Origin: an uncultured Flavobacteriaceae bacterium
GTDB lineage: Bacteria; Bacteroidota; Bacteroidia; Flavobacteriales; Flavobacteriaceae
Assembly (NCBI GenBank): GCA_938017825.1
Contig: CALIJE010000147.1
Location: forward strand, 1 to 46,691
DNA length: 46,691 nt
Direction: 5' to 3'
The translations under genes were made by a program, and so were the position numbers. Below, piece after piece: positions 1 to 8,499 of this stretch. Under the pieces are notes generated by a model that saw only the letters and a list, made by a program, of their open reading frames with translations, did not search any database and was not told the origin of the DNA. Positions within the stretch are counted from its first letter, which is position 1; the number at the start of each line of letters is the position of its first letter.

Positions 1-194
1 GGAAAAACCTTGGTGTTGTTCAATACCATGACATCGCCTTCGTCGAAATAATCGATCATATCCTTGAACATCTTATGTTCGATTTTTCCCGTTTCCTTAT
101 GAATGACCATTAGTTTTGACTCATCCCTGTTTTCTGCTGGGTACTCTGCCAATAGGTTTTCTGGTAATTCAAAGCTAAAGTGTGATAGTTTCAT
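1..194 (-). CDS. queA: tRNA preQ1(34) S-adenosylmethionine ribosyltransferase-isomerase, N-terminal fragment
   Basis: The reading frame starts at an ATG at 194 and runs off the left edge, giving about 64 residues. It begins [20 protein letters not shown] and continues with RDESKLMV and VLNNTKV, which is the conserved N-terminus of QueA. QueA transfers and isomerises the ribosyl moiety of SAM onto preQ1 in tRNA to form epoxyqueuosine in the cytoplasm. The gene lies 85 nt downstream of aroA and has a good promoter of its own in that gap. The family assignment is firm; the rest of the gene is outside the window. Confidence 0.93.
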   Translation of the reverse strand, partial: MKLSHFSFELPENLLAEYPAENRDESKLMVIHKETGKIEHKMFKDMIDYFDEGDVMVLNNTKVF

Positions 195-225
195 TAACGC
201 GATTTAATTTATTGGTTTGCGGCTG

Positions 226-257
226 CAAATATACGACCCCGCAATAGGGGTTGTCAA
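226..257 (-). promoter_or_regulatory. queA promoter with an embedded palindrome
   Basis: On the minus strand TATATTTG (226-233) matches the Bacteroidota -7 consensus TAnnTTTG, and TTG at 255-257 is 21 nt upstream, within the usual -33 spacing. Between them lies a 5-bp inverted repeat, ACCCC/GGGGT, with a 6-nt spacer (236-251). The palindrome has no T-run after it, so it is more likely an operator or chance than a terminator for aroA. Confidence 0.5.
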
Positions 258-279
258 GTAAATAGGGTTTTAATTAGTA

Positions 280-1509
280 CTAGACTTCGTCAATTTTTAG
301 GCCAAGGGTTTTCAGGTCTTCCCAAAAGTCTGGATACGATTTTGATACTACTCCCGCATCGTTTATAAAAAGAGACGTTTTTAAGGCCAATGGGGCAAAA
401 GCCATGGCCATTCTATGATCGTTATAAGTATCAATGCTTATTTCGGGTAGTATCTTCTTAGATGGGGAAAGACGCAACGTTTTGTCTGTGACCACTATGT
501 CGGCCCCGAGTTTAGACAATTCGGTGTGCAAGGCCTCTAAACGATCGGTTTCCTTTATTTTTAGGGTGTGCAAGCCTGTTAAGTGGCAAGGAATACCCAG
601 TGCAAAACATGTGACCGCAATGGTTTGGGCTATATCAGGAGCGTTGCTCAAATCGAGTTCCAGCATGCTAGGCTTTGGCAGAGCAGTTTTTTTGAGTTGA
701 ATACTCGTATTGCTATAGGTCGTTTCTACTCCCAAATTTTTATAAATGTCTACCAGAACATTATCGCCCTGCAAGCTATTCGTTTTATAAGCGGAGAGGG
801 TAATTTCAGAGCCTACCTCACTCAAAGCCATTAAGCTAAAATAATAGGAGGCAGAACTCCAATCAGATTCTACCGTCAAGGTTTTATCGTTGACCGACGC
901 CTTTGGAAATACCTTGATCGAATTGCCCTGAAAAGAACTTTCGATACCTATTTCATTCAATAAACCCAAGGTCATATTAATGTAGGGAACCGAGGTGATC
1001 TTTCCGACCAGATCCAATTCCAATCCGTTTTGTAGACTTGGAGCAATAAGTAAAAGTGATGAGATATACTGACTACTAATATTGGCTGGCAAGCTAACTT
1101 TATTTTTTGTCAGTTGTTTGCCAATAATTTTTAACGGAGGGTAACCTTCATTTTGTTCGTATGAAATTTCGGCCCCTAAGGCTCTCAATGCATCGACCAA
1201 AACTCGAATAGGTCTTTCGGTCATTCGCTTTGATCCTGTGAGCGTTACCTCCTTATCTGATTGTGAGGCAAAATATCCCGTTAAAAAACGCATGGCCGTA
1301 CCTGCATGATGAATATCTACAAGTCCATTTGAGACCGACAGGCCTTTTTGCATGACAATGGCATCATCTGAATTAGAGATATTCGAAATTCGAAGGTTCG
1401 GGTAGAGTGCTTGTAGCAACAAAGATCTGTTCGATTCACTTTTTGACCCCGTAATGGAAATTTTGGAGTTTAGTTGCAAGTTATTCGGGCGGGAAAGGTG
1501 TAATTTCAA
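280..1509 (-). CDS. aroA: 3-phosphoshikimate 1-carboxyvinyltransferase (EPSP synthase)
   Basis: The product adds the enolpyruvyl group of PEP to shikimate-3-phosphate, the sixth step of the shikimate pathway. Visible family motifs are GSKSESNRSLL near the N-terminus, AGTAMRFLTGYFA, and a C-terminal DHRMAMAFAPLAL followed by KSYPDFW. The length of about 409 residues is slightly short of the usual 420-430. No ATG fits the start. I chose the TTG at 1509 because the family homology begins at once (KLHLSRPNN); an in-frame TTG at 1539 would add ten residues without homology. The gene follows the MazG-like gene closely. It lies far from the Phe/Tyr operon at 10-14 kb, so the common and terminal parts of the aromatic pathway are in separate transcripts. 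Confidence 0.93.
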   Translation of the reverse strand: MKLHLSRPNNLQLNSKISITGSKSESNRSLLLQALYPNLRISNISNSDDAIVMQKGLSVSNGLVDIHHAGTAMRFLTGYFASQSDKEVTLTGSKRMTERPIRVLVDALRALGAEISYEQNEGYPPLKIIGKQLTKNKVSLPANISSQYISSLLLIAPSLQNGLELDLVGKITSVPYINMTLGLLNEIGIESSFQGNSIKVFPKASVNDKTLTVESDWSSASYYFSLMALSEVGSEITLSAYKTNSLQGDNVLVDIYKNLGVETTYSNTSIQLKKTALPKPSMLELDLSNAPDIAQTIAVTCFALGIPCHLTGLHTLKIKETDRLEALHTELSKLGADIVVTDKTLRLSPSKKILPEISIDTYNDHRMAMAFAPLALKTSLFINDAGVVSKSYPDFWEDLKTLGLKIDEV

Positions 1510-1547
1510 AAGGACGGTTTTACAAAAACAAAAGCCCAAATATAGTA

Positions 1548-1874
1548 TTATTTGAGCTTTTCATTATTTTGATGCCTATCATGATCTCGCTTCGCCTTCA
1601 GATTTAATTTTTGATCAAAGGCCGACTGTAAATCTATTCCGGTTTGATTGGCCAAACATAGCACAACAAAGAGTACATCGGCCAGTTCTTCACCTAAGTC
1701 TTTGTCCTTATCCGATTCTTTTTCGCTTTGCTCGCCATAACGTCTGGCGATAATACGCGCTACCTCCCCTACCTCTTCGGTAAGTTGCGCCATATTGGTT
1801 AATTCGTTGAAATAACGAACCCCATGATCTTGGATCCAATCGTCAACGGCTTTTTGTGCGTTCTCTATGTTCAT
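1548..1874 (-). CDS. MazG-like nucleotide pyrophosphohydrolase
   Basis: This 108-residue all-alpha NTP pyrophosphohydrolase has the metal-binding signature of the MazG/dUTPase-C superfamily: LTEEVGEVAR (E33, E34, E37) and, about 25 residues on, LGEELADVLF (E62, E63, D66). It probably hydrolyses a (d)NTP to NMP and pyrophosphate, possibly as house-cleaning of non-canonical nucleotides. The substrate cannot be read from the sequence. It is a single-domain form, less than half the length of E. coli MazG. It starts 3 nt after the stop of the DUF3857 gene and is probably co-transcribed with it and with aroA. Confidence 0.85.
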   Translation of the reverse strand: MNIENAQKAVDDWIQDHGVRYFNELTNMAQLTEEVGEVARIIARRYGEQSEKESDKDKDLGEELADVLFVVLCLANQTGIDLQSAFDQKLNLKAKRDHDRHQNNEKLK

Positions 1875-1877
1875 TTT

Positions 1878-3905
1878 CTAAACTTTCGACAAAACTACCT
1901 TTTCATTCATTTTCTCGATCATTTTTTTATAATATTCTTTCAAAGATTGATAATAAATCGGTGCAACAACGGCATTGTTCATTTTGGTGGTTACCTTCAG
2001 TTGTATAGTATTTTTAGTATTGGATATCAGATATTCAAAGCTACCTATTTCGTCTGGGAGTACTATGGTTGATGACTCCGGAAGGTTTTGTACCCTGTAT
2101 CCCTCGGGCAATGCAATACTAGAAACAATACTTTCAGTAAAAGGGTAGCCAAAATCAACAGGGAATTCCCGTTGCTCTAAAGTAAAAGGATTTTGATTTT
2201 TTTTCAAAAACGACAAGGGTGCAAAATATAACTTATTCGCAGCTAAATCTGTGCCGTCTTCCAAAACATACGCATATGTAACGATTGGGGAATTCCCCAT
2301 TAATTCTGCATTTTTCACTTCAAAATCATCAATTTCTATTTGTCCAAATTCACTCTCGAGTTTATTCAAATAATCTTCCTCATTCGTTTCGAAATACTGT
2401 TTTCTAAAAGCAACCGCCGCATGATTGTCGTAACGAAATCTTATTTTCCCATTTATAATTCCAGTTTCACTAAGTTCTGTATTCACATATATTCTTGTAG
2501 AACTCTGCAAATCTGAATATAACGAGATGGTTTCAGAATTGCCATCTTTTTTTACAATTCTGCCTTCCCAATTATAGGTTCTAAAAGGAAGAACGTTCGG
2601 TTCGCTATAAAGATCAGAAGCATCTAACAAAATTGAGCTTTTGTCTAATTGTACATGACTGACCACATAGTTATAACCAGTTCTGGTAGGGAACAATGGT
2701 ATTCCATTAGCTCTAGTGCTTACTAGAACCGGATTAGCCTCGAGGCCTGCATAGCGTAACATTGAGGTCAACATCAGATTGATTTCCGCTATATTTCCAC
2801 TACCGAGTTTGTATGCCTTTTTTACTCCGTCTCTAGTATATTTTCCTAAAACCTCATTCCATTTTACTTTTGATTTCAAAAAACCGTAAATAGCTGAAAT
2901 CTTTTTTTCTGGTTCTTTGATGCCTGTAATAAGTCGATCGATATCATCTTCAAAATAATCAGTCTTCTTCAACTCAGGACCAAAATTGGAGTTTTCATAG
3001 ATTCTTTTTACTACAGTCTTCCAATCAGTGGAGTAATTTTTTCGCCCCGAATCTGGAAAATCGGTATAAGAAAGTTCGTAGGAAACACCCGATCTATAAT
3101 TACGAATTCCGCTGACATAAGGCTCCTCTTTTAATGCTGGAACATCTTCTAGTTTATATTTAGTAAGTATACTTGTATAAAGGGTTGCAGAATTGGTATA
3201 AAATGATTTGCTTACACCTCCTTTAGTAATTGAATTATTGCTGCTTCTATCAGGTTTATGGTCAATTATTGTCGCACCCTGCGATAGCTCTATTTGAGGC
3301 TCTACTTTTACAAAACCCTTCGTATTTATCCTAAAATTAAAATATTCGGGTGCGTTCATAGAGGCAATAATGCGTTTTACAGGGATATCATGTTGAAACA
3401 CAAATTCATCTATGTTCGAAATAAAAGGAGATCGAAGTTCATACTTGTACTCTATTACCGAGCCAATTTTAAGATTGGGCATGGTAAAAGACTTTTGATT
3501 CCAAGATTTAGATAACTCAGTATAAAATTGTCCGCTTTTGGTCAACTTTGACTTCTCAATTTTTCCATTTTTTAAAGCATATGATGTCGCTTTAAGTCCA
3601 ATCAGTTTTTCTTTAGAACTACTATTTTGGTATAGAGGAATTACTTTTGTGCCATACTTAAAACCGTCTTGATCATAAATTTTTATTCTATGGTGAATAT
3701 GGGTTACCACTTTAAAGCCTTCATCAGAAAAATACCTTAAAAAGGTAGCTCTTTTTTTGAAAAGAAAGGCAGCCGGAGCAGTCGAATCCAAGGGGTAGAA
3801 TTGTTCTTCAAGTTCTGTTTGAGATACTTTACCGAACTGTGTCTCTTGCCCTGCAAGCGAGCTGGATATTATAAAACAAACACAAGCTAGTATTAGAAGC
3901 TTCAT
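1878..3905 (-). CDS. DUF3857 domain protein with degenerate transglutaminase-like core (paralogue A)
   Basis: This is a predicted exported protein of 675 residues. It has a signal peptide (MKLLILACVCFIISSSLAGQ), a DUF3857 region at about 60-230, a transglutaminase-like core at about 325-430 and a beta-rich C-terminal part. I moved the start to the ATG at 3905, where the signal peptide begins; an in-frame TTG at 3926 would add seven charged residues. In the core, the position of the catalytic Cys is Ile (GNIAEINL, I372), while His (SHVQL, H417) and Asp (LLDASD, D428) remain. Transglutaminase or protease chemistry is therefore unlikely and a binding or scaffold role is more plausible. Function is unknown. 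It is the middle member of a three-gene DUF3857 run and a close paralogue of its upstream neighbour. Confidence 0.85.
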   Translation of the reverse strand: MKLLILACVCFIISSSLAGQETQFGKVSQTELEEQFYPLDSTAPAAFLFKKRATFLRYFSDEGFKVVTHIHHRIKIYDQDGFKYGTKVIPLYQNSSSKEKLIGLKATSYALKNGKIEKSKLTKSGQFYTELSKSWNQKSFTMPNLKIGSVIEYKYELRSPFISNIDEFVFQHDIPVKRIIASMNAPEYFNFRINTKGFVKVEPQIELSQGATIIDHKPDRSSNNSITKGGVSKSFYTNSATLYTSILTKYKLEDVPALKEEPYVSGIRNYRSGVSYELSYTDFPDSGRKNYSTDWKTVVKRIYENSNFGPELKKTDYFEDDIDRLITGIKEPEKKISAIYGFLKSKVKWNEVLGKYTRDGVKKAYKLGSGNIAEINLMLTSMLRYAGLEANPVLVSTRANGIPLFPTRTGYNYVVSHVQLDKSSILLDASDLYSEPNVLPFRTYNWEGRIVKKDGNSETISLYSDLQSSTRIYVNTELSETGIINGKIRFRYDNHAAVAFRKQYFETNEEDYLNKLESEFGQIEIDDFEVKNAELMGNSPIVTYAYVLEDGTDLAANKLYFAPLSFLKKNQNPFTLEQREFPVDFGYPFTESIVSSIALPEGYRVQNLPESSTIVLPDEIGSFEYLISNTKNTIQLKVTTKMNNAVVAPIYYQSLKEYYKKMIEKMNEKVVLSKV
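1883..1979. repeat. 97-nt near-identical patch, copy 1
   Basis: These 97 nt match 4007-4103 with a single difference (a C/T in the codon corresponding to atcgg versus attgg). The patch covers the last 30 or so codons of the two DUF3857 paralogues up to the penultimate codons. The flanking coding sequence is clearly more diverged, so the boundary is sharp. Confidence 0.85.
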
Positions 3906-4001
3906 CGATAATTTTTGTCTTCTCAATTGAATAGGGTCTAATTGGGAAAATTATGCCTACAGAGTAAGCCACAACTATTTATAATCAAGCAAAGGCAATC
4001 G

Positions 4002-6035
4002 CTAAGCTTTCGACAAAACTACCTTTTCATTCATTTTCTCGATCATTTTTTTATAATATTCTTTCAAAGATTGATAATAAATTGGTGCAACAACGGCATT
4101 GTTGATCTTGGTTGTGATATTTAACTGTAACTGGTTGTTACTATTTGAAATTATGAATTTAAAACTCCCCAGACCTTCTGGCAAGGCCAAAGACATTGAT
4201 TCTGGCATACTTTCGACCGTATACCCCTCAGGTAGGTTAATAGTCGATACGACATTTTGAATGGTCGGGTAGCCAAAGTCAATAGGAAACTCCCTATTCT
4301 CCAATGTAAACGGATTTTTTGTCGTTCTAAAAAAGGACATTGGGGCAAAATATAACTTATCGGCAACTACATCACTCCCATCTTCCAAAAGGTATTCATA
4401 TGATACCCTAGGAGCTTTACCCAACACATCGGCATTTTGCACTTCAAAATTGCTAATTTCTATTTCGCCCAATTCATTTTCCAAATTTTCTAAATAGTCG
4501 TCCTCAGTTGATTTGTAATAAGCCTTCCTAAACGAAACAGCATCATGATTTGTATAGCTCATTCTTACTTTTCCTTCGAGCATGCCGGTAGCAGAAAGAT
4601 CTGCGTTTACGAGAACTCTTTTCGTACTACTTGTATTCGGATAAAGTGATACGTTTTCAGACGTTCCATCTTTTTTAATAATTCTACCTTCCCAATTAAG
4701 CGTTCTAAAGGGAAGAACGTTAGGTATACTATACGCGTCCGTAGCATCCAACAAAACCGAACCCTCTGCCAATTGTACGCAGCTGATCACATAGTTATAG
4801 CCTTCCCTGGTCGGGAACAATGGAATTCCATTAGATCGGGTACTTACCAGCACCGGATTGGCCTCTAGGCCTGCATACCGAAGCATAGAAGTAAGCATTA
4901 AATTTATTTCGGCGATATTGCCCTTGCCTTCTTTATACGCTTTCCTTACACCGTCTCTGGTGTACTTACCATAAAATTCGTTCCATTTTACTTTTGACTT
5001 TACCAAACTGTATATGGCCGCTATTTTTTCTTTGGGATCGCTCATTCCTGATGTAGCCGCATCTACGGCATCTTCGTAATAGCCCGACTTTTTCAACTCA
5101 GACCCAAAACTAGAACTTTCATAAATACTCTTTACCACTGCTTCCCAATTCGTTGAGTACATTTCTCTCGGCGTATTGGGAAAATCGGTATATGATAGCT
5201 CATACGACACCCCTGATCTATAATTATGCATCCCATTTACATAAGGCTCCTCCTTTAGAGCTGGAACGTTATTCATGGTGTATTTGGTAACATCACTTTG
5301 ATAATTAATCGTAGAAGTTTGCAGGCTGGTTTTTGCGCCACCGCTTCGCAATCCTGTATTGGTAGTTCTTTCAGGAACACGTTGTTGTATTCTCAAAGTC
5401 TTGTTTTCTCGTTTCCTTTCTGGTGAAACCGCCAAAAAGCCTCTCATATTGACCCTAAATTTAAAGTACTCAGGGGCTTCCATGGTTGCTTCCAAATGCT
5501 TCACGGGAATAGCATGCTGAAATATAAATTCATCTATGTTCGAAATAAAAGGGGATCGTAGTTCATATTTGTATTCTATTACAGAACCCTCACTAATATT
5601 GGGCATCGTAAATGACTTTTGATCCCACGATTCAGATAATTCGACCATAAATTCGCCGTCTTTCTTAAGTTTTGATTGTTCGATCTTGCCGTCCTTTAAG
5701 TTAAATGTGGCAGCCTTGAGGTTGGTCACTTTTTCTTTTGAACTCCCATTTTTATATAAGGCAACTTCTTTTGTAGCATATTCAAAACCATCTTGATTAT
5801 AAATTTTTATTCTGTTGTGAATACTCGTGACAAGGTTAAAACCATCACCAGACTGGTACTCAAAATAGGTTCTTCTTTTTTTGAAGAGATAGGTGGCCGC
5901 AGTGGCCGAGTCTAATGGATTGAATTTTTCTTCTAGTTCTGCTTTGGATACTTTTCCGAATTTGGTTTCTTGGCCTGTCAAGGAATTTGACATCAGGGCA
6001 CAAAGACAAATACAGATTACGCTAAAAAATCTCAT
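4002..6035 (-). CDS. DUF3857 domain protein with degenerate transglutaminase-like core (paralogue B)
   Basis: This 677-residue predicted secreted or periplasmic protein has a signal peptide (MRFFSVICICLCALMSNSLTGQ) and the same layout as its downstream neighbour: DUF3857, transglutaminase-like core, beta-rich C-terminus. Two members of the triad are changed. The Cys position is Ile (GNIAEINL, I374) and the His position is Cys (YVISCVQL, C419); the Asp (LLDATD, D430) is kept. A peptidase or transglutaminase activity is thus very unlikely. The last 30 codons are almost identical in DNA to those of paralogue A. The start is preceded by a 17-nt element that also precedes the third DUF3857 gene. 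Function is unknown. Confidence 0.85.
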   Translation of the reverse strand: MRFFSVICICLCALMSNSLTGQETKFGKVSKAELEEKFNPLDSATAATYLFKKRRTYFEYQSGDGFNLVTSIHNRIKIYNQDGFEYATKEVALYKNGSSKEKVTNLKAATFNLKDGKIEQSKLKKDGEFMVELSESWDQKSFTMPNISEGSVIEYKYELRSPFISNIDEFIFQHAIPVKHLEATMEAPEYFKFRVNMRGFLAVSPERKRENKTLRIQQRVPERTTNTGLRSGGAKTSLQTSTINYQSDVTKYTMNNVPALKEEPYVNGMHNYRSGVSYELSYTDFPNTPREMYSTNWEAVVKSIYESSSFGSELKKSGYYEDAVDAATSGMSDPKEKIAAIYSLVKSKVKWNEFYGKYTRDGVRKAYKEGKGNIAEINLMLTSMLRYAGLEANPVLVSTRSNGIPLFPTREGYNYVISCVQLAEGSVLLDATDAYSIPNVLPFRTLNWEGRIIKKDGTSENVSLYPNTSSTKRVLVNADLSATGMLEGKVRMSYTNHDAVSFRKAYYKSTEDDYLENLENELGEIEISNFEVQNADVLGKAPRVSYEYLLEDGSDVVADKLYFAPMSFFRTTKNPFTLENREFPIDFGYPTIQNVVSTINLPEGYTVESMPESMSLALPEGLGSFKFIISNSNNQLQLNITTKINNAVVAPIYYQSLKEYYKKMIEKMNEKVVLSKA
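4007..4103. repeat. 97-nt near-identical patch, copy 2
   Basis: Partner of 1883-1979 (one mismatch in 97 nt). It encodes the C-terminal segment NNAVVAPIYYQSLKEYYKKM and onward of paralogue B. Confidence 0.85.
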
Positions 6036-6052
6036 ATTGGTTGGTGTTTGGT
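6036..6052 (-). repeat. 17-nt leader element, copy 1
   Basis: On the minus strand, ACCAAACACCAACCAAT sits directly against the ATG of paralogue B. The identical 17-mer is found at 7972-7988, at the start of the third DUF3857 gene. Confidence 0.7.
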
Positions 6053-6059
6053 TTTAATA

Positions 6060-7973
6060 TTATGGTTTGGTTTTTATAAGTACTACTTGAGCATTGTCCG
6101 CTGAAGCGACTTTCTTTCTGAAGGATCTATATAGTTTGTACTGTTCTTTAGTATAAGCACCCTTCTTAATAAGCAGACTTCGCGAATACGCGACAGAATT
6201 GGTCGCACTATCATATTCGAGCTTGCATTCATAAACACCAAAGTCTGACTCTTCTCTTTTAGGACTAGGAAGTGCTTCAATGTCATATCCTTCAGGCAGA
6301 CTGACTTTAAATTCATCCTCGTCTAAAAAACCACGCTGAATCTCAAAATCCTGCTTTCTGTTTCGATAACGGTCTGGGACATAGCTATTCTTATTCAGGG
6401 CATTCACGGAAAACAATATTCGATCTCCACTTTTTGAGGCATAGTTAGATGCTTCAATAGCCACTTTTTCCTTAAATACGACCTTGTCCCTGTCATTCTC
6501 AAAAGTGTATTTTTTAATATTCAAATTATTGATATTGTCCCAATAGCGCTTATAATGTTTAAGAACATCATCTTTGGTTTTCCTTTCTAAAAAAAATCTG
6601 TTGTCATATTGAATTCCTTTAGTGGTAATATCAATTTCAGCCGCGATATTGCCTTCTGCCGATAGGCTGTATTCCGCCTTGGTCTTTTGGTAGTTTTGTT
6701 CGTTCAAATATGCAACCGTCTTTACAATTTTACCACCTTCCGGGGTGACCACCAGCGCTTTTCGATCATCCGTAAAATCACCTACAAATCCGAAAGGATG
6801 TGTTTGTGAGGTACAATCTATCCAGTAATATTGGTCGTTGTATGGGATGGCCAAAATCGCATGATTTCCTTGCATAGCGGCAAAGTCTGGATCGAAGTCT
6901 ACCTTTTGGCTACCCGCTTGAATTACGGTATAGTACGAAGCAACATCAACAGCTTTTAAAAGCGCATGCGTATAATTTGAAAGGCCCTTACAATCACCGT
7001 ACTTTACCCGATCAACATCGATTGCACTAATGGGTTTCCATCCCCCAATGCCTATTTGTACACTTATATATCTGGTATTATCTTGCACGTATTGGTAAAT
7101 AATCTTGGCCTTTTCCAAATCATCGGTAACATTCTTAACCAAGTCTTTCGCTTTCTGAACCGTCGCCTCATTAAGTACGGCCCGATCTTTCAACAATGCC
7201 CGATCCATCCAAATTCCAAAATCTTTCCAATTGTTTACAGTGGCCTCCTGTCCTTTCAGATTAAATTTTTTTAAGCGTACAGAAAGTCTTGGAGCTATTT
7301 TGCGAAAAGAGGGACTCAAACTTTCTGCCTTCACGGCCGGAATGTTCTTGGTTTCAAAAACTATTTTACCTGGTGTCTCAGTTTCAGTAATATCAAGATC
7401 CTCTAGATTGTGTTTTTTTATTTCCGGTTTAATATCATCTGATCCATAGGTAATGGCATAATGACTTTTCTCAGTACTGATCATATACCCTGACAAAAAA
7501 TACCAGGGAGGGAAAAAGGCCGTATCAGTAGTTTCTACCTCATATTTAAATTCCATGGTATACGGGTATTGAACCGGGGTATAACGCAATTGTAATGCAC
7601 GATCATCTACATATAATGAAAAGCCATCGGCAGCACTCACATCATTAAAATCCTTTTTCTTAAAGTGATCAATTTCTTTTCCTGTACGGTCATACACGAA
7701 TGCCTCAATGCGTTGTATTTTAGATTCCTTATCATAACGCACATGCGTCCTGGCATGCTGCCTACCCTGCTTATTTAGCACCGTTACCACCTGATGCACG
7801 GTATACTTCATTGATTTATGAGAGGCCAATTGAATATCCATATAGTCCAATCGCACTACGGCATTCGCATTCTCTGTAAGCACCTTGTCTAAAATAAGAG
7901 ACTGATAATTGCTGTTCTGGGAAAATACAAAGACTGAAAAAAGGAGAAAACTTAGAGGAAAAAAAGTACGCAT
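6060..7973 (-). CDS. DUF3857 / transglutaminase-like protein with intact Cys-His-Asp triad
   Basis: This 637-residue exported protein starts with MRTFFPLSFLLFSVFVFSQ. A DUF3857 domain occupies about 50-215, followed by a transglutaminase core at about 270-395 and a C-terminal beta domain (DUF3858-like). Unlike its two neighbours, it keeps a complete putative triad: C328 in YGDCKGLS, H371 in GNHAIL and D386 in YWIDCT. It may be an active periplasmic peptidase or transglutaminase-like enzyme, with the two paralogues as inactive partners; that is inference. It is the first DUF3857 gene to be transcribed, 73 nt after dtd and 24 nt before paralogue B. Confidence 0.87.
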   Translation of the reverse strand: MRTFFPLSFLLFSVFVFSQNSNYQSLILDKVLTENANAVVRLDYMDIQLASHKSMKYTVHQVVTVLNKQGRQHARTHVRYDKESKIQRIEAFVYDRTGKEIDHFKKKDFNDVSAADGFSLYVDDRALQLRYTPVQYPYTMEFKYEVETTDTAFFPPWYFLSGYMISTEKSHYAITYGSDDIKPEIKKHNLEDLDITETETPGKIVFETKNIPAVKAESLSPSFRKIAPRLSVRLKKFNLKGQEATVNNWKDFGIWMDRALLKDRAVLNEATVQKAKDLVKNVTDDLEKAKIIYQYVQDNTRYISVQIGIGGWKPISAIDVDRVKYGDCKGLSNYTHALLKAVDVASYYTVIQAGSQKVDFDPDFAAMQGNHAILAIPYNDQYYWIDCTSQTHPFGFVGDFTDDRKALVVTPEGGKIVKTVAYLNEQNYQKTKAEYSLSAEGNIAAEIDITTKGIQYDNRFFLERKTKDDVLKHYKRYWDNINNLNIKKYTFENDRDKVVFKEKVAIEASNYASKSGDRILFSVNALNKNSYVPDRYRNRKQDFEIQRGFLDEDEFKVSLPEGYDIEALPSPKREESDFGVYECKLEYDSATNSVAYSRSLLIKKGAYTKEQYKLYRSFRKKVASADNAQVVLIKTKP

Positions 7974-7988
7974 TGGTTGGTGTTTGGT
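7972..7988 (-). repeat. 17-nt leader element, copy 2
   Basis: Identical to 6036-6052. In this copy the last two bases of the element are the A and T of the start codon of the 637-residue protein. Confidence 0.7.
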
Positions 7989-8046
7989 CGTAAGAAAAAA
8001 CGAAAAAATCCTACATTTCTTATGTCAAACATAAAAAAAAGAACTA

Positions 8047-8499
8047 TCATTCCCTAGCCTTGGTATCTATACTAATGGTAACCGGGCCGTCGTTCAGTAA
8101 TGCTACCTTCATATCTGCCCCAAAGATTCCCGTTCCTACCTTTTTGCCTAATTCCGTTTCCAACCGATGTACGAATTGCTCGTATAGTGGGGTGGCCAGC
8201 TCTGGACGAGCCGCCTTTAAATAAGACGGGCGATTGCCTTTTTTTGTACTGGCATGAAGCGTAAACTGACTTACAACAATGGCATCGCCATCGATTTCTA
8301 TAAGAGATCGATTCATGACCCCATCGCCATCGTTAAATATTCTAAGATTTGCGATTTTTCTTGCAAGCCATTGAATATCAGACAGGGCATCTTCATTTTC
8401 AATACCTAATAGAACAAGCAGTCCATGCTCAATTTGAGCGATTCGTTTTCCATCAACCGCAACACTTGCCTTTGATACTCGCTGAATAATTGCTCTCAC
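8047..8499 (-). CDS. dtd: D-aminoacyl-tRNA deacylase
   Basis: The product hydrolyses D-aminoacyl-tRNA (and glycyl-tRNA(Ala)) and so protects translation from D-amino acids. At 150 residues it has the normal length. Both signature motifs are present: SQFTLHA (77-83), and NDGPVT (136-141) with the Gly-Pro that forms the chiral-selectivity loop. The start is GTG, and GTGA overlaps the stop of rsgA, so translation is probably coupled to it. Confidence 0.96.
   Translation of the reverse strand: MRAIIQRVSKASVAVDGKRIAQIEHGLLVLLGIENEDALSDIQWLARKIANLRIFNDGDGVMNRSLIEIDGDAIVVSQFTLHASTKKGNRPSYLKAARPELATPLYEQFVHRLETELGKKVGTGIFGADMKVALLNDGPVTISIDTKARE

Noticed and set aside
434-834. Plus-strand reading frames inside aroA, and many similar ones opposite other genes
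   Set aside because: They are antisense shadows of well-recognised genes, with no homology or start context.
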